Shown: piece after piece, positions 25,396 to 32,167 of the stretch | Layout: each line of letters starts with the position of its first letter | Numbering within the stretch: the first letter of the stretch is position 1 | NCBI GenBank assembly: GCA_026129915.1 | Contig: JAHCHD010000041.1 | Span: 1 to 32,981, forward strand | Direction of reading: 5' to 3' | DNA: 32,981 nt | DNA from: Bryobacterales bacterium | GTDB taxonomy: Bacteria > Acidobacteriota > Terriglobia > Bryobacterales > Bryobacteraceae | Program-made: the position numbers and the translations under genes | Notes under the pieces: generated by a model | Seen by the model: the letters and a program-made list of their open reading frames with translations, nothing else | Told to the model about the DNA's origin: nothing | The model's database searches: none

Positions 25396-25827
25396 CTACC
25401 CGTCTGAGGGTTGACGCCCCGGGGGACGAGGCCGTTCGCAGACAAAGAACACATTGTGATCGGATTCTGCGACGAGCCAGCTGAAGTCTTGTGCCAGCAC
25501 GTAGTACTCGAAGTACGGACACTCCCTGATCACGCGCTCCACATTCTTCGCGTCGAACTCATAGACCGGTAGTTCTTCAGCGTCGGTTTCAGGGATCAGC
25601 CAGCAAGTACCTTCTCTGCTGGGTAGAACTTCAGTGAGTCCAAGTTCCTCGGCGGGCACCTGCTTGGAGGGCAGCTTTAATCGAAGCCACCAAACACGCG
25701 GGTCATCCTCCACGTAGATATCCCGCGCGATTTTCACAACTTCGCGTCCCTCTTCAGGAGCTTTTCGCTTCAACGGAAGTCCCAGAGTGGTTGCTGCTTC
25801 GCTTATCCACGTTTCGATTTCGTGCAT
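25396..25827 (-). CDS. Predicted immunity protein of Rhs module B
   Basis: A 143-residue acidic cytoplasmic protein beginning MHEIETWISEAATTLGLPLK. Its ATG comes one base after the TAA of the module B toxin, the standard toxin-immunity arrangement, with GGAG about 13 bases upstream inside the toxin gene. The C-terminal part (PYFEYYVLAQDFSWLVAESD, then HNVFF) resembles DUF6756-like proteins, in which a Trp-rich strand is followed by an HN/HH pair, but I hold that match loosely. The immunity role is inferred from position, size and charge, not from a known domain. Confidence 0.7.
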   Translation of the reverse strand: MHEIETWISEAATTLGLPLKRKAPEEGREVVKIARDIYVEDDPRVWWLRLKLPSKQVPAEELGLTEVLPSREGTCWLIPETDAEELPVYEFDAKNVERVIRECPYFEYYVLAQDFSWLVAESDHNVFFVCERPRPPGRQPSDG

Positions 25828-25828
25828 G

Positions 25829-27456
25829 TTAATGGGGCTCCACATCACCCTCATGCTTCTTCACAGAGCGGCTTGGGTGTTGAGGTCCGGTGTACGGAAT
25901 ATTGCCGCGTTCCGTTCCACCTTGAGTTCTCCTGCCCGCAGACTGATAGCCGACATGCGGACTACTGTGACCGGGACCGGGTGTCGCGTGAGGCCCGTCA
26001 TAGGCCACCTTGGCTCCTCCAGGGCCTTTAAACTCGACGATCGTACCCGTCTTCGGATCTACCTTGGTGAACTTCACCTCGCTGGGATCTGTCATCCCAG
26101 CCTTCTCAAAACCTTCACGCCGGGCTTCGTCAAAAGTCTTGCTAGCGGGCTTACCCGCTTTGGCGGTCCCAGCCGCATCATCCACCCGATCCAGCGCCTT
26201 GACGCCGTCAACAATGTCATCAGCTTTCCCTGCCAACCGGCCTGCCTTAATCGCCGTACCGGCCCCACCAGGAATCAGAGGAACAGCCGCTGCCGCAGTG
26301 TCTAAAACAATCCCAACCGCATCTACGGTCGCAGACCTATAATTGCCAGCCTGAACATTGTCGATGAACGACGCGACCCCCAGCCCGATGTTCAGCACAT
26401 CCCAGGCAGTCTCGATCGCCTCACCAGTGCGGTCTACATACTTCAACGGGTTGTTGCGTGTGTAGCTGTAGAGGTTCCAGCTTCGCGGATCGCTTGCATG
26501 CTGGTCTGCAAACGGCGCATCCGCGCTTGTGAACCGCCCCGGCCCGGCCGAGTAGTACCTTGCCCCGAAGTAATCGAGCCTGGTTTCGTTATCCCGTTCC
26601 TTGCCGGTGAAGCTGGGTGGGGGTGGGGACCCCTTCCGGTGATGTCAAATATCCGTGGCCGTTCGTGCGGCCGGTCAATCCTGAGTATAGCTCCCAGCCG
26701 AAGGGGCAGGTAGTCGTGGCGGCTCACCACCGCGCCGGTCTGGTTGGTCACCAGGCGCGTCGAGCCCAGATGGTCTGTGGTGAGTAGTGCGTTTCTGTTG
26801 CGCCAGTTGGGTTCGTGGAACTGTATTCGGCGGCAAGCTGGCCAAAGGCATCGTAGACGAAATACGTGTGAACGCTGCCCGTGTTCTTCCCACCCGGCGG
26901 TAGTCGGCGTCGTAGAGCAGCTCGTCACGCTGCCGCCGCTTGGTGCGGGTCTTCATGCGATTGGCAGCGTCATGGCCAGCGTCCAGCCGCCGTGGGTCCG
27001 TCATGTTGCCCGCGGCATCAGGCCCAGTTGCTGCCGGTGAGCGGTTGTTGGCCGTGTTGTACGAGCTCAGCAGGCTCACCGTGAGCGGGTGCGGCGTAAC
27101 GCCGGGGTAGCCTTCACGGCCATGTTCCCCAGCGGTCGAACATGTAGGATTGATACCAGGTATCGCCGCTCAGCCCGGTGGCGTCGCCGCACGCGCGGGG
27201 CCAGGGGCGTGGTGCTGCTGGTCTCGCGGACGGTGCAAAGTCTGTTCACATCGTCATAGTTGTAGGTCTGGTTGAAGCTGGCGCCGCTGATGGTGTGGAT
27301 CTGCCCCAGCACGTTCCCGTTGTTGGTGGCGCAGGATTCGGCCCGGAAGAAGGGGCTCGCGCCGTAATTGCAGTAGCGGAACTGCCAGTCGCCGCGCAGG
27401 GTCGCATTGCCGCTATCGCCGAGGCGGATCTGACGGACTTGCGGAAGACCGTTGAG
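25829..27456 (-). pseudogene. Rhs module B: frameshifted core with an intact toxin tail
   Basis: A paralogue of module C from LNGLPQVRQIRLGDSGN onward, but the core is broken by several small indels. Examples are an extra G near 26703, two bases lost near 26612, and others between 26885 and 27150. The last 220 or so codons are in one frame: TRNNPLKYVDRTG, a pre-toxin region (AVPLIPGGAGTAIKAGRLAG), then a His/Gly-rich toxin domain (VAYDGPHATPGPGHSSPHVG, RGNIPYTGPQHPSRS). The toxin resembles the polymorphic toxin type 47 class as I remember it. No start codon serves this frame. It is probably silent but could be restored by recombination with an intact Rhs gene. Homology to C stops abruptly near 27456. 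Confidence 0.8.
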
Positions 27457-27598
27457 GTCGCTGATTTCTGGATTTGGCCAGAACGTCAAAACGTGCGGCG
27501 GCAGTCCACGCAGCGTGACGGAGGACACGTGGGACTGGTGGAATATTGCTCCGCACCTGCGAACCACTATCGCATCTCCCCACGACGTTCTATGCTGG

Positions 27599-28063
27599 CT
27601 ACGGTACAGAAGTGTCGACTAGTCGAATCGCGGCCACATGCTCCCGCGAAAGCAGAAAGATAATGCCGGGGTATTTGAGGGTAAAATCGCCAACTCTTCC
27701 AATCATCGACCCACCCTGCGAAAGCGTTGTCTGAGTTTCAATACCAGGTCCGTAAGCAGACCTGACTTCATCCGTTGTCGACCCAACGCGTATAGACCGA
27801 TCAGTTACATACTCTGAGCTAGTGATCACGATCTCCGACAGCACACCGGCCTCATTGAACGAGTACCAGACACCATCATTTGCATACTTGTTCTTGGTCT
27901 CTTCGGTGTTGAGTTCACCGTGGCCAAGCCGTTCCCCGAGCCGGAGATCACCAACACCGACCCCGGGCTTCAACAGGTTATTCATGTCTCTTCCTCCTCC
28001 ACAAGAAACGCCTGCCAGGAGGCCGCAATATGCGACGATGAATGCTATTATGCGGAGGCTCAT
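27599..28063 (-). CDS. Predicted lipoprotein, likely immunity to the module C toxin
   Basis: A 154-residue exported protein starting 8 bases after the module C stop, with a strong AGGAGA ribosome site. The signal (MSLRIIAFIVAYCGLLAGVSC) ends in a cysteine at 21 followed by GGG. The lipobox is imperfect, with Gly rather than Leu at -3, so lipidation is probable but not certain. The mature part (VGDLRLGERLGHGELNTEET, then IRVGSTTDEVRSAYG) looks like two small repeats of the kind seen in BLIP/SmpA-like proteins. Its periplasmic location suits an antagonist of a cell-wall-attacking toxin. No family is assigned. Confidence 0.7.
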   Translation of the reverse strand: MSLRIIAFIVAYCGLLAGVSCGGGRDMNNLLKPGVGVGDLRLGERLGHGELNTEETKNKYANDGVWYSFNEAGVLSEIVITSSEYVTDRSIRVGSTTDEVRSAYGPGIETQTTLSQGGSMIGRVGDFTLKYPGIIFLLSREHVAAIRLVDTSVP

Positions 28064-28071
28064 CTCTTCTC

Positions 28072-29877
28072 CTACGGCTGTGGTGGTTTCGGGGGCTGCG
28101 GTGGTTTTGGCGGTGGAGCCGTCGTCTTCTGCTTCCGTAGTTCCTCACCGAGCTTGCCAGGATTTGACCCTTGCCCAAACGGCCACTTGCCTTTCGCATC
28201 CGGTGTCTTTATTCCAACGGATGCAGCCTTCTTGCATGCGTAATCCGTACAGTTATTTGTGTTCAAGTTGTATTTCGGAGGGTTTTTCTTATCTGCGTCC
28301 GTCTCCTTTTTCAGTTTGTTATACTGCTCGTCTGTAATCGTGTAATCCTGCTTCACATCCCATTTATGTTTGCTGTCGTCAACAATGACGCCTGGAACTT
28401 CAACGGGCCCGGTAACTGGGTTTACCTCTTTCGCTGGGTAAAGCCCCAGACGTCTTTCCTCGCCGGTCTTCGTGTCGCGAAGGCCTATGAAAGTGTGGCC
28501 TACTTCAACGTTGCCACCCCGAATAGCATAAGGATCACTCGTGCCAGGCTTGGGTTGCTGCACATAAATTGTTAGGATCTTCTCGAGCCCATCTAGGTCG
28601 ATATACTTTAGAGGGTTGTTCCCCACGTAGGCATAGAGGTTCCAACTCTGCGGATCATCCGCATGTTGATCGGCGAACGGCGCATCCGCACTCGTAAACC
28701 TCCCCGGCCCAGCCGAGTAGTACCGTGCCCCAAAGTAATCCAGCCGGGTCTCGCTATCCCGTTCCTTGCCGGTGAAGCGCTGGGTGGGGGTTGCTATCCC
28801 TTCCGGTGATGTCAAATATCCGTGGCCATTCGTGCGGCCGGTCAGTCCTGAGTATAGCTCCCAGCCGAAGGGCAGGTAGTCGTGGCGGCTCACCACCGCG
28901 CCGGTCTGGTTGGTCACCAGGCGCGTCGAGCCCAGATGGTCTGTGGTGAGGTAGTGCGTTTCTGTTGCGCCAGTTGGGTTCGTGGAACTGTATTCGGCGG
29001 CAAGCTGGCCAAAGGCATCGTAGACGAAATACGTGTGAACGCTGCCCGTGTTCTTCCGCACCCGGCGGCCGTCGGCGTCGTAGACATAGCTCGTCACGCT
29101 GCCGCCGCTTGGTTGCGAGGTCTTCATGCGATTGGCAGCGTCATAGGCCAGCGTCCAGCCGCCGTGGGTCGTCATGTTGCCCGCGGCATCGTAGGCCCAG
29201 TTGCTGCCGGTGAGGCGGTTGTTGGCCGTGTTGTACGAGCTCAGCAGGCTCACCGTGAGCGGGTGCGGCGTAACGCCGGGGGTAGCCTTCACGGCCATGT
29301 TCCCCCAGCGGTCGAACATGTAGGATTGATACCAGGTATCGCCGCTCAGCCCGGTGGCGTCGCCGCACGCGCGGGGCGCCAGGGGCGTGGTGCTGCTGGT
29401 CTCGCGGACGGTGCAAAGTCTGTTCACATCGTCATAGTTGTAGGTCTGGTTGAAGCTGGCGCCGCTGATGGTGTGGATCTGCCCCAGCACGTTCCCGTTG
29501 TTGGTGGCGCAGGAATCGGCACGGAAGAAGGGGCTCGCGCCGTAGTTGCAGTAGCGGAACTGCCAGTCGCCGCGCAGGGTCGCATTGCCGCTATCGCCGA
29601 GGCGGATCTGGCGGACTTGCGGAAGACCGTTGAGGTAGTCCGTGCGCTCGATGAGGTTGTTGCCGAGGGTGACCTGGCTGAGCGCGTCGAACGGCGTGTA
29701 GCTCGGCGGCGAAGTGAAGTAGTTGGTGGTGACCGAGGACTTGGTTCCGGACAGGGACAGAACAAGGTTGCCCGTAGTGTAACTGATGGCGAGGCTGCGC
29801 CCGGAGGGATAGCCCATGGTGCGCAGATTGCCCGCGCGATCGTAGCTGTAGGTGGGGTTTCGGGGACGTGCACTCAA
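28072..29877 (-). CDS. Rhs module C: 5'-truncated Rhs with predicted cysteine-peptidase toxin
   Basis: Open for 601 codons. YD-repeat core segments run from 1 to about 415 (YSYDRAGNLRTMGYPSGRSL, WAYDAAGNMTTHGGWTLAYD, YVYDADGRRVRKN). The Rhs hallmark TGKERDSETRLDYFGARYYS and the junction NNPLKYIDLDG follow, then a toxin of about 170 residues. The toxin has H461 in VGHTFIGLRD and C543 in TNNCTDYACKKA. The His-before-Cys order is that of permuted papain-like/NlpC-P60-type hydrolases, so peptidoglycan or lipid amide cleavage is possible. A proline tail (PPPKPPQPPKPPQP) ends it. The 5' end is not native: the TTG 'start' lies in the RAYT end repeat, which cuts off the upstream Rhs shell. It may be unexpressed. 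Confidence 0.82.
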   Translation of the reverse strand: MSARPRNPTYSYDRAGNLRTMGYPSGRSLAISYTTGNLVLSLSGTKSSVTTNYFTSPPSYTPFDALSQVTLGNNLIERTDYLNGLPQVRQIRLGDSGNATLRGDWQFRYCNYGASPFFRADSCATNNGNVLGQIHTISGASFNQTYNYDDVNRLCTVRETSSTTPLAPRACGDATGLSGDTWYQSYMFDRWGNMAVKATPGVTPHPLTVSLLSSYNTANNRLTGSNWAYDAAGNMTTHGGWTLAYDAANRMKTSQPSGGSVTSYVYDADGRRVRKNTGSVHTYFVYDAFGQLAAEYSSTNPTGATETHYLTTDHLGSTRLVTNQTGAVVSRHDYLPFGWELYSGLTGRTNGHGYLTSPEGIATPTQRFTGKERDSETRLDYFGARYYSAGPGRFTSADAPFADQHADDPQSWNLYAYVGNNPLKYIDLDGLEKILTIYVQQPKPGTSDPYAIRGGNVEVGHTFIGLRDTKTGEERRLGLYPAKEVNPVTGPVEVPGVIVDDSKHKWDVKQDYTITDEQYNKLKKETDADKKNPPKYNLNTNNCTDYACKKAASVGIKTPDAKGKWPFGQGSNPGKLGEELRKQKTTAPPPKPPQPPKPPQP

Positions 29878-30654
29878 CCTCGATTCTACGCGAGCGGAAC
29901 TCCGCCTGCAGCAGTCTGAATTTGCTCTGCTGCTACTGACTTCGGCCCGCGCTTCTGCGGCAATAGAACTCGGTCTAGCTTCGCTTCCAACTCGGCGACG
30001 AAGTCAGGCGCTCCAAATGGGCGACCGGTTCGCGTGGCTTCCCGGAGTCGATCGAGGTCACCGGATAAGCGAAACCCGAGACCGAGCACTTCGCGCCATT
30101 TCTCGGGCGGATACCGTTTGGCCCAGTCTTGACTCCCGTGCCAAGGGGGCGCTGCATCGAGCCCAGCGTGGGCCTTGGCGCTGGACCAAGCGTAGTCCAG
30201 GACGGACTCCACCATCCCTGCGCGGACCGGATTGAATTCAACGTAGCGCATGGCGTAGGCGGCGTGCGCAGGGTCCAGGGGGCACGAGAAGTAACGGTTT
30301 TGCCACACATGGCCACAGCGGCGCAAGCGGATATTGAGCCAACGAGAGTAGTTACTGTGGGCGATGCGGAAGCTCTGGCCATGGAGTCGGACGTTCGGTA
30401 CGACGATCAAGTGAACATGGTTTGACATCAGGCAGTGACCCCAGATGCGTAGCTGCGGATCGTCGAACGCCTCGGAAAGTTGATCCAGGTAGGTCTGCCG
30501 GTCTTGGTCGTCAAAGAAGATGTCACGGCGGAAATTGCCGCGCTGTGTGACGTGATGCGGGCAGCCAACGGCCACCACTCGAGCGATTCGTGCCATCACG
30601 GATATAGTGGCTGGAAGGGGAGATTCCTCTCAGGGAAAATTCGAGGTTGAGTGC
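29870..30654 (-). mobile_element. RAYT unit bounded by inverted end repeats
   Basis: The transposase gene is framed by GCACTCAACCTCGAT (29870-29884) and TTCGAGGTTGAGTGC (30640-30654), which are inverted copies matching at 14 of 15 bases. On the left the unit joins the truncated Rhs module C directly (GTCCCCGAAAC follows on the minus strand). On the right it abuts a hairpin structure. Ordinary RAYTs lack such clear terminal inverted repeats, so whether these are true transposon ends is inference. Confidence 0.6.
29886..30596 (-). CDS. REP-associated tyrosine transposase (RAYT, Y1_Tnp/IS200-like)
   Basis: A 236-residue single-strand DNA transposase of the HUH class. The N-terminus MARIARVVAVGCPHHVTQRG and FRRDIFFDDQDRQTYLDQL is typical. 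The HUH pair is in HCLMSNHVHLIVVP (about 74-87), and the catalytic-tyrosine helix is AYAMRYVEFNPVRAGMVESV. WSSAKAHAG follows as in other members. The frame is complete and all key residues are present, so it may be active or recently so. I prefer ATG 30596 over the GTG just before it. No good ribosome site is seen, which fits low expression. Confidence 0.9.
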   Translation of the reverse strand: MARIARVVAVGCPHHVTQRGNFRRDIFFDDQDRQTYLDQLSEAFDDPQLRIWGHCLMSNHVHLIVVPNVRLHGQSFRIAHSNYSRWLNIRLRRCGHVWQNRYFSCPLDPAHAAYAMRYVEFNPVRAGMVESVLDYAWSSAKAHAGLDAAPPWHGSQDWAKRYPPEKWREVLGLGFRLSGDLDRLREATRTGRPFGAPDFVAELEAKLDRVLLPQKRGPKSVAAEQIQTAAGGVPLA

Positions 30655-30766
30655 GAGCTTGTCGGAATGAACGCAACCAGCTACGAAGAATCAATAACTT
30701 ACGGGCAGACCCTTGCCTGTAAATTGTTGATTCTAGGTTCGGGAGATTTTCATTCCGACAAGCTCG
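30654..30766. repeat. MITE-like hairpin framed by 16-bp inverted repeats
   Basis: CGAGCTTGTCGGAATG (30654-30669) is perfectly inverted at 30751-30766. Inside, 30687-30707 and 30714-30734 form a 21-bp stem (AGAATCAATAACTTACGGGC plus A against TGCCTGTAAATTGTTGATTC plus T) with two G-U pairs, one mismatch and a 6-base loop. No open frame is present. The sequence CCGACAAGCTCGTGC from its right edge recurs at 31440-31454. Confidence 0.75.
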
Positions 30767-31361
30767 TGCACCGTCCCCGAAACCACTTGCCGAAACGCGC
30801 GTCTTCCTCGCTGTCGGTGCGCTGGGCTTCCTCCATCCAGCGATTCACCAATTCGGTGAGCTTCTGTTCTTCCTCGCTCATCTTGGCATGGCTTCTGCCG
30901 CGACCCCACCCCGCATTGGCCTTCAGCTTGGTGCCGTCGATGGCCACATTGGCCAGCTTCACCAAGCCCGCCTTGCGGCACAACCGCAGGGCCTCGACGA
31001 AGAGCGCAGCGAGCGCCTCCAGGTGCTGCTGGCGGAAGGCGGCGATGGTGTCGTGATCCGGGTGCTGATCGGCGGCAAGGTAGCGGAAAGGGACGCTGTC
31101 GTAGGTGGCTTTCTCGATGCGGCGCGAACTGGTGAGGCCCGTCGCATAGCCATAGAGCAGCAGGCGAGTGAGCATTTCCGGGTGATAGCCCTCAGCGCCG
31201 CGGCCGTCCTTACGCCAATACACGTCCAGGATGGGCTTGAGGTTCAGTTCGCCAACGATCTCACCGATAAAGCGGGCCAGGTGCTTCTCGGGTAGCCAGT
31301 CATGCAGGGAAGGCAGGACCAGCAGTGGCTGATCGAGAGAACAAGTTCGAAATCTCCGCAT
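30750..31361 (-). pseudogene. IS1182-type transposase, 3' truncated
   Basis: The 203 residues match the N-terminal half of IS1182-family transposases. LPEKHLARFIGEIV is followed by YHPEMLTRLLLYGYATGLTS, RYLAADQHPDHDTIAAFRQQ and VAIDGTKLKANA, the last carrying the first catalytic aspartate. Family members are usually more than 430 residues. Here the frame leaves the homology after DARFGKW and runs into the flanking repeat, encoding a meaningless RGRCTSLSE. The remaining DDE residues are gone, so it is dead. The ATG lies one codon after a GTG. Confidence 0.85.
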
Positions 31362-31439
31362 CACTCAATTGGATGAGCGAGCCTAGAACAAAGCTGCCAG
31401 GAAATGGTTGGAATCGCCAAATAGATGACGCGTCAATCT

Positions 31440-31512
31440 CCGACAAGCTCGTGCTATGTCCCCCCCAATGCTCACAAAGAGTTTCGAGGTTGAGTGCTAT
31501 GTCCCCCCCAAT
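31440..31512 (+). repeat. RAYT end-sequence copy with 19-bp direct repeats
   Basis: GTGCTATGTCCCCCCCAAT occurs at 31451-31469 and again at 31494-31512. Between the two lies GCTCACAAAGAGTTTCGAGG plus TTGA, the RAYT end motif without a transposase. CCGACAAGCTCGTGC just before (31440-31454) repeats the edge of the neighbouring hairpin element. Confidence 0.8.
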
Positions 31513-31538
31513 ACGCTCGGAACAAAGATGTTCACGCC

Positions 31539-31676
31539 TGCGAACAAACCGTTCGCATACGCCAACCCGCGCCGGGGTGACGTGTCACCCCTTCAGCCGA
31601 TGCGTAGCATCGTCTTCTTCGGGCTTTCGATACTGCCTCGGTAACTTGCTGATTCCCGTAGTTCCCATATGGGAAC
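31539..31676. repeat. Cluster of four palindromes in non-coding DNA
   Basis: In order: TGCGAAC-AAACC-GTTCGCA (31539-31557), GGGGTGAC-GT-GTCACCCC (31574-31591), GATGC-GTA-GCATC (31599-31611) and GTTCCCATATGGGAAC, a perfect 16-bp palindrome (31661-31676). The gap from the transposase relic to the DUF4265 gene holds no protein, only these and the repeat just before them. No T-run terminator follows any of them. Confidence 0.7.
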
Positions 31677-31687
31677 GCAGGTGTGAT

Positions 31688-32164
31688 CTATTGGCGCAAC
31701 GGATGGCCGCAATGGGCTTCCTGGAAGCTCCACACGCCGGCCTTCTCGCCTTGGTCAAGCAACGCGTATGCTTTGTAAATGTCCACGTCGGGCGGCACGT
31801 CAACAGCGAACAGTCGAGCAGTTCCTCGTTCGTAGCTGCAGCCTAGGGTTTCCAGAGGCTGCCAGTACGGTTTCCATTGTTCATCACCGATCCCGGCCAT
31901 CAAGAAGAACCGATACGTCGAGTGTCCTCCACGCTGAGCCACTTCCCGACAAAACAAAGCGTCACCTTCCAGTTCCGCTCGTAGAACGTCATCGTTGCTA
32001 ATTCCCATCGCGTAGAACGGTACGTTCCTCACCCGGTAGAGTCCCTTTGAGAGTGGGTTCGCCCAGACGGATTCGGTCTCGTAGTTGTGCCAATCGGCTG
32101 GTTCAAGACGCACAAAAACCTTAACTAGTTGTTCGTCCTCGCCGATGTCAACTGGACGGCTCAT
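31688..32164 (-). CDS. DUF4265 protein, likely immunity to the HNH toxin
   Basis: A 158-residue acidic cytoplasmic protein. VFVRLEPADWHNYETESVWA, GLYRVRNVPFYAMGISNDDV and VAQRGGHSTYRFFL are the typical DUF4265 stretches. The family is found repeatedly as a small partner behind polymorphic toxins. The ATG lies 3 bases after the stop of the HNH-bearing Rhs gene. GGAGGG, about 10 bases upstream, sits inside that gene, so translation is coupled. The role as cognate antitoxin is inferred from this pairing; the fold does not reveal the mechanism. Confidence 0.8.
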   Translation of the reverse strand: MSRPVDIGEDEQLVKVFVRLEPADWHNYETESVWANPLSKGLYRVRNVPFYAMGISNDDVLRAELEGDALFCREVAQRGGHSTYRFFLMAGIGDEQWKPYWQPLETLGCSYERGTARLFAVDVPPDVDIYKAYALLDQGEKAGVWSFQEAHCGHPLRQ

Positions 32165-32167
32165 CCT

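Noticed and set aside
28882..29919. 345-codon plus-strand frame opposite Rhs module C
   Set aside because: Complement of Rhs repeat codons; the minus-strand frame has clear YD-repeat homology, the plus strand has none.
31440..31512. Short regularly placed repeats as a CRISPR array
   Set aside because: Only two 19-bp repeat copies, separated by a spacer that is itself repeated elsewhere, and no cas genes in the window.
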